The notes beneath the pieces are model-generated. The model saw only the letters and a list, made by a program, of their open reading frames with translations, did no database searches and had not been told where the DNA came from. DNA of 64,000 nucleotides from Bugulina stolonifera (taxonomy: Eukaryota; Bryozoa; Gymnolaemata; Cheilostomatida; Bugulidae): assembly GCA_935421135.1 (NCBI GenBank), contig OW285191.1, positions 1,922,001-1,986,000 of the forward strand, given 5' to 3'. Shown here piece by piece: positions 1 to 11,421 of the stretch; position 1 is the stretch's first letter; the number at the start of each line of letters is the position of its first letter. The position numbers and the translations under genes are program-made.

Positions 1-208
1 AACCGCCTACTAGGTCGAACTACTCTCTTTCATTGTATAGTCTGAAGGTCGGACTTGAGATCAGATGGGTCGTCTTTGGTAATATTTGGGCTACTGAGAC
101 CGCTCGATCTTTCATGTAATGCGAAGTCCTATTACCACTTATAGGCACTTCATTTCTGGGTCGATAGTCGTCCAAGGACGACCGCACCAAATCACAGAAA
201 CCATCACA
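1..208 (-). mobile_element. LTR-like element, left-truncated by window edge
   Basis: Reading the minus strand from 208 leftward gives the same sequence as the plus strand from 1401 on, starting TGTGATGGTTTCTG and running about 205 bases to the window edge. It is the 5' part of an inverted copy of the element at 1401-2063. No coding capacity is seen. The two copies sit in opposite orientation about 1.2 kb apart, so the locus can fold into a hairpin. Confidence 0.75.
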
Positions 209-527
209 ATACATTGTGTATACGCAATTCCCAAAGGGAGGTGCAGAAGTGGAGAAATTTGAGATAGCCTTTGGTCTTCACCAAAACTGAAGCAGGAGAA
301 GTTGTTTTCTCTATATTTTGTTGGTGGACCACCCTTACCCCTAACCCCAACCACAAACACGGAACTAGGCTATCAATTTTTTTTCGCTACTGCACCTAAC
401 AGAATTTCAAGTATATGAGTACCATACTTCTAACAGCCATTCATAAACGTGGGTAGTGTGTGGGCAGTGTGTGGGTAGTGTGTGGGTAAATGCCATCTAT
501 CGTAGCTGTTTGCGCTAGTTAGAGGAC
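209..527. other. Spacer between elements
   Basis: No gene is seen. A short GT-rich tandem repeat (a GTGTGTGGGTA-type unit, about 3 copies) lies near 450-487. The last eight bases, TAGAGGAC (520-527), are the target-site duplication of the next element. Confidence 0.5.
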
Positions 528-2424
528 TATACTTGCCAAGTGTCCCGGGTTTCTCGGGACACCCCCGGGATTTGAAAATTGTCCCTACACTGTCCCAATG
601 TCCTGATTTATACCCCGGGAATTAGGAAATTGCTGCTCCAAAAAATTTTATTTATTATTTCCTTTGGATTTTCCAAAACATTGGCTGAAAAAAGGTTGAG
701 CGTCGCAACTCCTGGGGAATTTTGCTAAATATAATGCTACACACCGTTTATTTTCAAAGTAGTTCGATGTCTACTGACTGTCGTGTCTATGCCAATTGCC
801 ACTAGTGATAGCCCAAACTCTGACTAGTTCCTGAGCTGTATTGGCAGTGTACTAAAGCCTCCCCAACAGTGGATGGCTCTTTTATATAAACGCTCTAATG
901 TCAATGACAACCACCGTGCAAGTGAAAATTCACTCATTGATGTTATAATTATTATTATTTGCTTGTACAAATAATGTTTCCATTATTAGTCTATTGGATG
1001 TTAATTTAGCTGTTAAGCCAGACAATTCTCACAGTACAGACAAGCAAAAGACTCGGCAACTTTCGAAATTAAAATCAATGGGTCAAATTTAATTATTTTA
1101 TTTCTAAAAGTAAATTAGGTATTTAATATCTAATCATATTTAAAATATCAATATATATATATTTATTATAATTCTGCCTTCTGCACCCTCTAGTATTACT
1201 GATGGTGGTACCAATGACATAGCCAGGCACACGCTGACCCGGAAGCATATCAAAGCTGTTGTCTAAAAGCTGTCACGTCACTTAAAAGCTTATTCTCAAG
1301 GATTCTGAAGTTCAAAAGACAGGCTTACATTATGATTATAATTTTTAATATAATAATTATAAACTTAACTTCACTTATGAAAATACTGAATTATTAATAT
1401 TGTAATGGTTTCTGTGATTTGGTGCGGTCGTCCTTGGACGACTATCGACCCAGAAATGAAGTGCCTATGAGTGGTAATAGGACTTCGCATTACATGAAAG
1501 ATCGAGCGGTCTCAGTAGCCCAAATACTACCAAAGACGACCCATCTGATCTCAAGTCCGACCTTCAGACTATACAATGAAAGAGAGTAGTTCAACCTAGT
1601 AGGCGGTTCGCTAAGCGAATGACCTAGTAAAAGGAAGAGAAAGTCCCTGTATCAAGTATAGATGTGTCTTTATTGAAAGCCAAGTGTAGACTGAGACAAT
1701 GAACAGTAAAACAGTGCCCTTTATATAGTATAAGGACTTCCGGCCGACGTGACGTCGGGAAAAGACGACGTGTGGTCGTCCGGAAGTTGCGCAACAAGAT
1801 GGCCGCCGGAAGCCCGACGGCCGACCCAAAATAGGTCGGGTTCTACAAAAGTTGCTTATAATGGTCCAATTCATGTACAAAATGAATATCAATGGATTCT
1901 GAGAGGTCGGGCCTCTGTACATGGGTATAAAAGGCATTAAAAGACTTAGATATAATCATATAATCATATATAACAATATAAGAGTAAAGTACAAGCAGAT
2001 ATATACATGTATGCACGCAATAATGAGTGTCAGATGTAAGATACGACTGGGCGTACCATCACAATATTATTATTATAATTCGGTGTTTTCATAAATAAAG
2101 CTATTTATATGTTTATAATTTAATAAAATGAGACAAAAATTTGGTTTCTAATAATTTTTTATGTTGTAGCAAGTTTTATAGGTCTTCTTTAGATAATCCA
2201 ACCTGAAGCACTCTTTGCAATTTCATTCCTATTCTAATTCTTCCCACCATTTTAAAACCATTCCAATATGCATGTAATATGAACATATTTTTGACCACTA
2301 GAGCAGCATACAAATACAAGTGAAATTGCTACGTGGGCTGGCATGGCCTGCGGCCATGTCACCCGTCCTCCCGCTGGTCCGCGCATGTGTCCAGATTTTT
2401 TACCCAGGTTACTTGGCAAGTATG
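528..2424. mobile_element. hAT-like non-autonomous DNA transposon, interrupted
   Basis: The ends are inverted: TATACTTGCCAAGT at 528 and ACTTGGCAAGTATG ending at 2424. They are flanked by a perfect 8-bp direct repeat TAGAGGAC (520-527 and 2425-2432), typical of hAT insertions. The interior matches the element at 42321-43612 in reverse complement, including a CCCGGG-rich end and a GGCATGGCCTGCGGCCATG-like end. The copy is split by the 663-bp LTR-like insertion at 1401-2063. No transposase ORF is visible. Confidence 0.85.
1401..2063 (+). mobile_element. LTR-like or TIR element (TGTAATGGT ... TACCATCACA)
   Basis: The element begins TGTAATGG and ends CCATCACA, with ATAT on both sides as a 4-bp target duplication. 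A related 715-bp copy lies at 56411-57125. It holds TATA-like stretches (near 1720 and 1926), a TTTATTG tract near 1670 and a GC-rich middle, but no convincing ORF. TG...CA ends and a short duplication suit a solo LTR; the longer 9-bp inverted termini of the second copy would also suit a small DNA transposon. Confidence 0.7.
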
Positions 2425-2432
2425 TAGAGGAC

Positions 2433-2717
2433 GTGAGCAGTGAGCCATTTATATACTGCTGTTCAAGCGATCATTTAGTACATTGTGAATCAATATTATC
2501 CTGATATAGTCAGTACAAGTAGTGCACATGTACCTAGTACATCCTTATAGTAGTCAGTACAAGTAGACATAGTGCACATGCTCCTAGTGCATCCATATAA
2601 TAATAGTCTAGTACACTGCAAGTAGACCTCTACTTATTCCCATGGCATTCTTGTGGTTAAGAATAATTAGTATTATCAAACACAATGGGTTTTACTCAGT
2701 ACTGTTTATGTTTACAG
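2433..2717. repeat. Spacer with degenerate tandem repeat
   Basis: Between 2505 and 2625 a unit of roughly 55-60 bases (AGTCAGTACAAGTAG, then GTGCACATG, then CCTAGT) occurs about two and a half times with small differences. No gene is seen in the rest up to the acceptor at 2717. Confidence 0.5.
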
Positions 2718-2882
2718 GTTGAGTTCTCATCTATCACTGGTGGTGGTAGCAGCATTGATAGCCTGTCACTGAGCTACATTGATGGAATGTATTACATCCT
2801 GTACAACTTCTTGAATCTAAGGACTCCTCCATCTACTCCCCCCCCACCCCCCTTGTCATCTAAAGCTGATTACACGATGTAG
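2718..2882 (+). CDS. Putative terminal exon of an unidentified gene
   Basis: A good acceptor (TTTATGTTTACAG, ending at 2717) precedes an open frame of 54 codons ending in TAG at 2880-2882. Residues start VEFSSITGGG and include IDGMYYILYNFLNLR and a proline run near the end. An AATAAA lies at 3326-3331. I do not recognise the protein. No upstream exon is visible; the transposon at 528-2424 would lie in its last intron if the gene starts left of the window. It may instead be a chance frame. Confidence 0.35.
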   Translation, partial: VEFSSITGGGSSIDSLSLSYIDGMYYILYNFLNLRTPPSTPPPPPLSSKADYTM

Positions 2883-3709
2883 CTTACATGTGTACATGTA
2901 CCACATTGAGATAGGAACATTGCCCACAACCAAGTAGTGTATACCAGGGAGGGTAGTATTACTGCTGCAGTAGCTCTACTATTATGTTTATAATTGGGAC
3001 TTTTGAGATAACATTGGTGCTTCTACACACAAACATAGAATTACGTAGGATATATATTATATGATTCTATGATTCAAATATGAGCTGAAGTCACTCTGCA
3101 GTCTGCATTACCCATACCTGAAGGATGCAGTCAAAGTCTAGCTAATTGGAGTCTGTAATGCTGTTTTACTATCTCTACCTACATTATACCTGCTCTCAGT
3201 TGGCCAGTAATTAAATATCTGCCTTATTGTATTCCTGTATTTATAGGAAATTGTTATAATATTCTGTAATAATATGTTATAATAGCCTATTAATTCAATA
3301 ATATTATATTGTTATAATTTACTTGAATAAATTTATAACCTTGTTACAGATTTCTAATTTGGCTTTGCATACAACGAACTGAAAATGAATATGGTGAGGC
3401 CTTGTAGCTATAATATATTGCTTGTTACTACCTAATGCTAGCGGGTGCTAAGAGTAGATCATATAATACGCTATTTCATATCAACCAAATAGTGAATAAA
3501 CATGGGCACTCATAAGCATAGAGTTAATTGTCTTCTCTATAGAAATTAACCATAATTGTTGTCTTCCCTTATATTATCTTCCTCTCGTTTTTTCTCTCAA
3601 GGTATGACACACATGAATATTTATTTCAAAAAACTATTAGTGAATGTTTTGTGTTTTAATTGACTATATATATTGAACATAACATGCAGAGAAATGCAGT
3701 AGCACTCAG
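2883..3709. other. Possible 3' UTR and AT-rich intergenic DNA
   Basis: AATAAA at 3326-3331 would close the putative exon ending at 2882. The rest is AT-rich with no supported gene. Confidence 0.4.
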
Positions 3710-4426
3710 CAGGGGCGGATCCAGGGGTGGTGCAAGTGGTGCATTTGCACCACTGAAAATTTCAAAAAAAATTTTTTTTTTTTCTGTTTTGTTGATTATT
3801 TTTGCTAATTATTCAAATGTGTGTGTCAACCTAGCACAAAAATATATTTTTTTAATGCATAGGGGTTCAAAAACATGTGATATTTTATCATATTTCTTGA
3901 TCCATGTAAATATTCCAACCATTTTTGCCATTTATAAGTGGGAGTTGAATGAGCACCATTGTCAAATCTTAGTCACAAGAAACCTTTTATTTATTTCTAG
4001 GCCGGCCCATAGAATAGATAAAAAGATAAATATTTTTATTCATTTTGCTTATATAATTATATTGTTCATTGAATAAATATATTACTATCATTTATGTTTT
4101 GCTTTAAAACAAAACAATTATAGGTTAGTTACTACTATTCAACCTAACTCAACTTGCCACCAACTCATTTAACTGAATGAACTGAACTGGCTCTTAGGTC
4201 CTCCTGGACCCACAGATGCCAGGATTTTGCTTGGTGGCCGGGGTGCTGCCCCGGACCCCATTGGGGGGGGGGGCTTACAGCGCCCCCCAAACCCCCAGCT
4301 GGAAGGGATGCTGCAGTACAGTGTGACAGGGCACAAAGCGCGCCGCACATGAAAACTGAAGTTTTACCGTAAGAAAAGCCCTATCAATTTTGCACCACCC
4401 TTACTCCATTCCTGGATCCGCCACTG
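3710..4426. mobile_element. MITE with CAGGGGCGGATCCAGG / CTGGATCCGCCACTG ends
   Basis: The ends are inverted: CAGGGGCGGATCCAGG plus GGTGGTGCAA on the left, and TTGCACCACCC ... CCTGGATCCGCCACTG on the right. The CAGTGGCGGATCC-type terminus is common in hAT-related MITEs. The interior has a G8 run at about 4264 and no real ORF. No clean target-site duplication is visible. Confidence 0.7.
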
Positions 4427-5640
4427 AGCAGTACATTCAAATGTTCAACCAAGTAACTTATGGTCACTGAACTATACAATGTACATGTAGATAATATTAT
4501 TATTATGTGACATCATGGAGTTATCTTCTCTATGGGTGACAGACTTGGGTGTCTTGGAGTTGCCTTTACCATAGAGGTAGGCCTTCACATTTTAATAATA
4601 ATGATTGACCTTGCTGTGCTAAGAGATCTTATTGGCTTGCTATTTATATAGGAAACCATTAGTACGCGAGTTTTTATTTCCAGTTTGCTTACCTGATCCA
4701 TTTAGTACGACAGCATTATGTAAAGTCTACTCTAATTGGATATATTTCGCAATAAGGGCCAATAAATGCTGAGAAATGTAAAGATGGTTAAAATCGCAGC
4801 TGTACCAAAGTTTCTATATATATATATTAATTCTATTAACTTTGGCTGTACATAAAATTTGAGATAATACTCAAGTCTTCAAGTCCAAGGCAAATAAAAC
4901 AATTCTGAATTAAACTCAGTCATTTAAATTTTTGTAACACAGGGCTTCATTGTAGAGGTAGACCTTAGTCTAGACTTTATTTTAGTTTTTAAAATTATAT
5001 TAAGATTAGATCTTCGGTAGACCTACTCCTTGCTTGGGTAGACTAAATTAAAATTCCAATAATGAATAAGAGCTATTTAATTTCATTAATTAAATATTAA
5101 TATCATTTTAATATTTTATATTGTTATAATTATTTATTATTGAAGCATATTTTTAGACAAGGAATTTATTTTTATGTTTTATGTTAATTTCATTAATTAA
5201 ATATTAATATCATTTTAATATTTTATATTGTTATAATTATTTATTATTGAAGCATATTTTTAGACAAGGAATTTATTTTTATGTTTTATGTTGATCATGG
5301 ATTGCAATTAGTGTAGTGTTATTAATTATAGATAGCAGAAAGTACCAACGCGACAACACCGTGTATTAAAGAGTGTTATAAAAATTGGGGGTTTTGGTAT
5401 TGTCAGTTATAACATTTAATTGGAGCCAAAGTACTTAGGACTCACCAGCTGTACGTAGTATGTAGTAGTAGTACGCTGTCTGTAGGTCCTTTTGTCAGCA
5501 CCTTGATCTCCAATGTAGTTAACTGTTACTCACTCGTTACTCACTCGTCGTTGATAGAACATTCTATTATCACAAATTGTGCAAGTTGAATGCCTCATTA
5601 CTAACAGTGTGCTACAGTGAAAAGGTCAATAATACAGCGT
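4427..5640. repeat. AT-rich intergenic DNA with 107-bp tandem duplication
   Basis: Very AT-rich and without a gene. Sequence starting at 5081 is repeated at 5188 almost exactly (offset 107 bp; duplicated block 5081-5292). Short repeats of a TACGTAGTATGTAG type occur near 5450-5475. The 3' end of the LINE lies somewhere near 5640. Confidence 0.65.
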
Positions 5641-5655
5641 ATCGCTGATTTACTT

Positions 5656-8432
5656 TTATTCGGGATAGCCAATTCTTATATCTCGGATTGTTCGAGGGAG
5701 AAAACTATTATGGTATACATTGGTTGTGGCAGAAATTGATGTTAGTTCGCCTCTGGCTGCAGCTCTGGTTGTCATGGTTGTTTGCGAGCGGCTTTCAACA
5801 ATTTCATTGTAACTGGAGGATAGTGTATTGTGGCTCTCTTCATCTTGGAGAATTTTGTGAAGTAAAGTCATTCGATGATTTCGTCTCCTACACTCGAGGG
5901 GTACTAGTCCAAGAAGATTTTTGGCTGCAGTGACACTTTCACGTCCCTTTAGATTACTGATGAAGCGAACTGCTTTACACTGAATCCTTTCTATGTATTC
6001 AATGGTCTGCTTACTTGTTGGATCCCACACGGTGTCTGCATACTCCAGGATTGGTCTACACAAACTAGTGTATGCAAGTAATCGACTTTTGGTCGGTGCA
6101 CAGTGTAGAGTATGTTTGATAGCTCCCAGTATTCTGCTTGCTTTGACTGTTTTTTGAGCGATGTGTTGATCAAACTTCAAATCCTGTTGTAGGGTTATCC
6201 CAAGATAACGAGTTTTATCAGTCCAAGGAATCACAGTAGTAGGCTACCTAGTCTGTATGCTGGTAGTTGCGCACCGACATTGAAAGCCATCGCATGGCAT
6301 TTGGATGCATTAAAAGGCATTTTCCATCTTTGGGACCATTCTTGTACAGCATCAATGTTTTTCTGAAACTCCATGGATTCCTGATCATTGTTCACTTCTT
6401 GGTATAGGAGTGTATCGTCCGCGTAGAGACTGACATTACAAGTTACTGTGTTTGGCAAGTCATTTATATATACTAAGAAGAGGGTGGGTCCTAGGACTGA
6501 ACCCTGGGGCACCCCAGACGTTACAGCGCAAATACCTGAGCTATGTCCCTTCAGTACCACTCTTTGTTTCCGTCTGGTAATAAAGTCTTGAATCCAGTTT
6601 ATAAGGGTTGGATCTAAGTCGGGGATCGTTCTTAGCTTCTGTAGTAGCAGACTATGTGGCACCTTATCGAAAGCTTTTTTGAAGTCCAATATAAGGGCAT
6701 GTGTTGTTTTGTTTTGTTCCATAGATTTTGCTAGGTCATGATAGGTGGCACACAGCTGAGTTTCGCAAGACATACCTCTCCGGAACCCATGTTGTCTGTT
6801 ATGGAGGAAGCTGTCAAGTTTCTTATTAATGTGGTGCAGAACAATATGCTCTAGAATTTTACACGGTATAGATGTTAAAGAGATGGGCCTATAGTTTGAC
6901 ACTTGGCTAGGTTCGCCTCCCTTGTGAATCGGGGTTACATGAGCCATTTTCCATTGATCTGGTAGTCGTCCAGATTTTATGGAGGCACGAAAAATATGGC
7001 TGAGGCATGTAGTAGTGGTTAGGATGTCCACCATGAGGTCTGGCTTTCGGATCCTATCAGGTCCTGGAGATTTCCCATTCCCTAATGAAACAATAAGTTT
7101 AGCTACACCCTCCTCTGTTATCTCTACACCTTCATCTGGAGCGTCCAGTGGTGGAATTTCATTAATACTGTGGTCTTGGCAGAACTGTTGTTGGAAAAAG
7201 TTGTTCAATAGATCAGCACATTCTTCTGGGTCATCTGTGGTTTGGGTGTCATTTGTTTGGAGGCTCATGGGTGGAGGACATTGCATCCTTGTGTTTCTAA
7301 GGTGACGGAAGAAAGGTTTGGAGTTACCTCTCGCCAATGGACCACATATCTTATTAACTAGGAAGCTGGTCTTCATGCGTCTAACTTCTTTCTTGGTCGT
7401 CCTTCTCTCTTGCTTATACTTTGCTAAGAAAAAAGAATCCCTGGTTTGCTTATACTTTTTATAGGTCTTTCTTTGTTTGGAGATGAGCTTTTCTGCTTTT
7501 TTGCCAAACCACTCCGGTTGATTTGGTTTCTTGCACTTTAGTTCTTTTGTAGGAACGCAGTCTTCTAAATTTCTTTGTAGATGGCTGGCGAATAATAACC
7601 ACATCTCGTTTGGGTCCTCCATCTTAGCTAAGTCTTCACTGAGCTGCTGCATACGTTCACGGAAGGTCCCTTCATCGGCTTTCTTGTAACACCTGACAGT
7701 GAATATATCTTTAGCTGTGTGCCGTTGAATTACTGGTTTTAGTGTCGCAGTTACTATAAAGTGGTCACTTAGGCCAGGTTGAATGATGTCTGTTTCAGTG
7801 ATGTAATCAGGTGTGTTAATGCATATAAGGTCTAGTATGTTACCCATGATATGAGTAGGCTTAGTTATAATCTGATTTAGCATAAATTCATTTAAAATAT
7901 CAAGAAATTCTCTATGTAGATTTTTGTGTTGGCAACTAGGTTTTACTAGTTTTTGGTTCCAATCGATACCTGGTAGGTTGAAATCTCCAGTTAAGATTAG
8001 TACATGTTCAGGGAACTTTTGTGTGATATTCTCAAGGATTGTGTGGAGCTTATCCATATTTCTTAGGTGGACATAAGGCCTATACAGACAGCAGATGATA
8101 GTTTTAGGCTCAAATCCTACGGCTAGTATTTCCTCCCCTAAATTATCAATGTTTATTTCACGTGGTTTGATGTCATGATCTAAGGCAAGTAGCACTCCTC
8201 CTCCATAGAGAGTTCTGTCCCTTCGGAATATTTTCTTGCTTGGAACGTCAATAATGCAGTGGTCTGGAATAGTCTCATCTAGGTGAGTTTCAGTTAGGCA
8301 AATAATGTTATATCCGTTGGTTAAAGCAGCTATCTCAGAGGCTTTGCCTTTGGCTGATCTGGTGTTGGCGAGAAATAATCTTAACATGTGGTCTCCTTTG
8401 TTTGGTTTAGAGCAGGACTCAGTGGACTCCAT
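5656..8432 (-). pseudogene. LINE ORF2: endonuclease-reverse transcriptase, frameshifted
   Basis: The first part (8432-6231, 733 residues) starts MESTESCSKPNKG. It has an EEP-type endonuclease (LTGDFNLPGIDW, SDHFIVTATL), then reverse transcriptase blocks: GKSPGPD, NYRPISLTSIPCKILE, QHGFRRG, LDFKKAFDKVPH, GVPQGSVLGP and the catalytic YADD in SLYADDTLLY. The frame ends at LGSLLL-stop. The remaining 192 residues, starting VIPWTDKTRYLGITL and ending at 5656, follow in the next frame, so a small indel near 6232 separates the two. The C-terminal part (FDQHIAQK..., LCRPILEYADTVWDP) is the usual domain after the RT. ORF2 would cut target DNA and reverse-transcribe the element's RNA. It overlaps the end of ORF1 by 52 bases. 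Confidence 0.9.
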
Positions 8433-9355
8433 TCCCCCGACGGAAGTTGCTTTTCAATTCTCATATTTCTGATACGATATGTAGTATCGGTATCGGCTTC
8501 ATCTTCTTTGAATTTTCGTATTTGAGTACGAAGTTGAAATTCTTTGTCTCGCACCTCTTTGCTGGCGTCAACCTTACAAAAGACACCAGGGGTTTTGGTG
8601 GCCTTAGCATTGGTCCTCTTAATAAATTCCCACTTTGAAGACTCATCTGCAAACCGTAGTTTGATCGGTCTAATTTTACTTTCAACCTTCTTCCCCAGTC
8701 GTATGGCCTGGTGGGGTGCTGGGCAGTGTAGATACAATTTGAGACGCATTAGCTCTTCGACCTGATGCATTGCTGTAACATTCTCTTTCTCTTCTATGCC
8801 ATAGAGAATAGCATTATTCTTTCTAGCCTCAGTTTCGCTTTGCGCATTATTCTTAGCCATCATATTTTCAGCAGACTGGTTAATCTCAACTGCCTTTTTT
8901 ATGTTAAGGGCGGTTTCCTTCAATGCGGTTTCACAAGATTGCTCTAGTTTCTGGATTCGGTCAGTGTTGGCTTTTGCCACATCTGCATATGTTTGTGTGA
9001 ACATTCTCACCGTTTGCTCGAGCACATTGAGCTTAGAGAGCACGGGGGAATTTCCGGCTCCAGGGGGTGATTTTCCAATAGTGGTGATGTCGACCCTACA
9101 TCGGTCACAGTACCATCTTACACCAAGGGTCTCTAATTTAATGATCACATTAACATCAGTAGCCTGCAGGCTTTGGCACAAACCATGGTACCAAGTTGAG
9201 CACTGGTCACAGGAGATCCATTTTTGTGATGTTTTACTTCCAACGCGAACAGAACATTCAGATTTATTGCAGGTTCCACATACGCCATCCTGACCAGATT
9301 TTTTAGTTACTTTGCTTTCAGAATCCAGTTGATTTGAGTCATCTGGACCAGGCAT
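8381..9355 (-). CDS. LINE ORF1: PHD-finger protein
   Basis: 324 residues, intact. Residues about 26-86 form a PHD-type zinc finger: CGTC, then CDQCSTWYHGLC, then WYCDRC. A charged, coiled-coil-like middle (FTQTYADVAKANTDRIQKLE onward) is followed by a region resembling the LINE ORF1 RNA-binding and C-terminal domains (NAILYGIEEKE, KLRFADESSKWEF). The expected role is RNA binding and chaperoning of the retrotransposon RNA; the PHD finger might contact histone tails. It ends ALNQTKETTC, overlapping the start of ORF2. Confidence 0.85.
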   Translation of the reverse strand: MPGPDDSNQLDSESKVTKKSGQDGVCGTCNKSECSVRVGSKTSQKWISCDQCSTWYHGLCQSLQATDVNVIIKLETLGVRWYCDRCRVDITTIGKSPPGAGNSPVLSKLNVLEQTVRMFTQTYADVAKANTDRIQKLEQSCETALKETALNIKKAVEINQSAENMMAKNNAQSETEARKNNAILYGIEEKENVTAMHQVEELMRLKLYLHCPAPHQAIRLGKKVESKIRPIKLRFADESSKWEFIKRTNAKATKTPGVFCKVDASKEVRDKEFQLRTQIRKFKEDEADTDTTYRIRNMRIEKQLPSGEWSPLSPALNQTKETTC

Positions 9356-10306
9356 TTTGGATGGTGGACTGGGTTATAATTTTTGTTTTTTGTCTATTAG
9401 ACTATTAGGTTAGAATTTACCTCAGATTAGGTTAATGTAAATTTCAATATAAAGGCTGAAAACTTATTAATCCTATTAGCACACTGCTTAGAGGCAAAAA
9501 CTGCTTTGTGGCAAATTTGATATAAATTTTGATGTAAAGGCTGCCAATTTTTTAAAAACACGAGTTCGCCATGACACCGGTAGGTTCTGGCTTTGTGGTC
9601 TAGGATGTGGCAGTGTCGACTCTATTCTGAGGTCTACAACGAGATAGTTGCTCCGCATATATCCTTGCTCCTTAGTACGCATTGATATGAGTTACTGGGT
9701 AGCATATGATCCACCTACACTCCACATGCTCCACACTGTTGTAGTTTAGTTTTTAGTGTTTTTGTTTTAGCGTTTTATTAGTTTTTATTTGGTTTTCTAT
9801 TTTGTAATTTTTCTTTCATTTTCGTGTTTTCCACTAGCTTATACATTTGTATAATATGTATGTGTAACGTCTATGTAGTCGTCCACTCTTGTCACTGTGT
9901 GACTTATCCACAGGCATGTCGACAGTCTATACTGCTGTCTCTCCACGCCTCATTTTCACAGTCTACTCTAGGTATCATCTGTCTATCTATCCCTCTACTG
10001 AGACTCCTGCTTAGTGTAGGTACTCCTCTCCTATATATACCTGTCCTATCTACAGTCAGCCAATCAATTTTAGTGAGGAGTTATGTACTCTCAAGTGCAC
10101 AAGAGTGGACAACTCTTAAATATGCTAATTGTCACTATTTATATGCAACAAGAGGGAGTATTTCCAAAATTGACCAAAACCAATCAAAAGGCTGAATAGC
10201 TTGTTGAATAGTAAATACTTGCCTAGAGCTATTCAAAAAATTCTGCCAGTGCAACAGCAGATGATGTCATCTGCCACAAATTGACCTCAAACAAAGGCAG
10301 TCTATG
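9356..10306. other. LINE 5' UTR and intergenic DNA
   Basis: The first few hundred bases right of ORF1 are probably the 5' UTR of the LINE. No gene is supported. The stretch ends with AGTCTATG (10299-10306), the target-site duplication of the next element. Confidence 0.45.
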
Positions 10307-11413
10307 CGGTACCGGAAAAACACCGAACCACCGAACAGCGGAATGGAAATCACCGAACAGATCGAGCCAGTATCAAGGCCTGTCGACCTAATATAAAATC
10401 GCCCATCTTTCATAAAATTGATCATGATTAAACGATATTAATGATAAATAGTAAGACAAGACGCATTTTTATATTTTTGTTGACTCCTTATATTTCGATA
10501 TATATCCATACATCATCATCAGAGAAATGATGATGATGTATGGATATAGATCGAAATATAAGGAGTCAACAAAGATATAAAACGGCATCTCGTCTTACTA
10601 ATAATAAAAATAAAACAATCATTTCTTAACCTTCCAACTACCACTAATTAGTATAATAGGTTTGTTCCGCTAGAACTTAAAATAAAATTTAAAGTCAATA
10701 GCTCATTTTTCATCGTTGATTGTGAATTACCATAACCGCAGCACAGTTGAGAATTCCGAAAAGCGAAGTCACATTTTGCAACCATCCACACAAAAGAAAA
10801 GTACCCTTTTCAGCAAACGCACATTGCGCCGCTCATCTTCATCTGATTATCTGTTTATTTTCCGAACTGTGTGGTTCTATTGAAGAAATGGCAAGTCTGA
10901 ACTTAGTCGAAATGTCTTGAGCTGCTATAAAAATCTTGAACTAATAAAATTTGGGACTCATTACATTCATTACTATTTCTCAGGAATACACACGGTTCAT
11001 CAATGCATAAGTTTCCTTTTATTGCTAAAACTGTCCATTGTCATTGTGATTTACAACGTATTAAATAGGTTAGTAAAATATTTTTTTTGCATAGAAAATT
11101 ATGTTTATTGCCACTCAGCTCAGGAACATTGTGGGCTAGATATTTGAGAGTCGAGATGTTTAGATTCTACTTACTCATTTATTTATTGCGCGTCTGTCTA
11201 AAAATTTATAATAAATTTTTTACAACTATAAATGACTATGGTTGAGTTGCGCAAAGATTTTATGAGTTTATAACAGTAAAATGTTGGTTATAATGGACCA
11301 ATGTCATGCTATTATAAGTGAAGCATACAAAGGAATTCTATTTTGTTAAATTCATCCGCTGTTAGGTGAATTCCATTCCGCTGTTCGGTGGTTCGGTGTT
11401 TTTCCGGCACCGC
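10307..11413. mobile_element. hAT-like non-autonomous transposon, 1.1 kb
   Basis: Inverted termini of about 40 bp match almost perfectly: CGGTACCGGAAAAACACCG on the left, and the complement of CGGTGTTTTTCCGGCACCGC on the right. Flanking 8-bp repeats AGTCTATG occur at 10299-10306 and 11414-11421. No transposase is seen. A 152-bp hairpin is nested inside (10449-10600). Confidence 0.85.
10449..10600. repeat. Nested hairpin MITE
   Basis: Left arm AGTAAGACAAGACGC and right arm GCATCTCGTCTTACT face each other, and inside them ACTCCTTATATTTCGAT pairs with ATCGAAATATAAGGAGT; the centre is a CATCATCATCAGAGAAATG loop. It looks like a small palindromic MITE inserted in, or captured by, the surrounding hAT-like element. 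Confidence 0.7.
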
Positions 11414-11421
11414 AGTCTATG

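Larger units (their letters stand above)
5640..9400 (-). mobile_element. CR1/jockey-like non-LTR retrotransposon, nearly full length
   Basis: Two overlapping ORFs read on the minus strand. ORF1 (9355-8381) carries a PHD finger; ORF2 (8432-5656) carries an apurinic-type endonuclease followed by a reverse transcriptase. No RNase H domain is recognised. This layout, with PHD-type ORF1 and overlapping ORF2, is known from CR1/L2-like LINEs. Exact ends are not clear: no poly(A) tail or duplication is obvious. One frameshift near 6232 breaks ORF2; otherwise the copy looks young. Confidence 0.85.

Noticed and set aside
3660..4076. 138-codon frame
   Set aside because: It lies within the MITE at 3710-4426 and is AT-rich without any protein-like motif.
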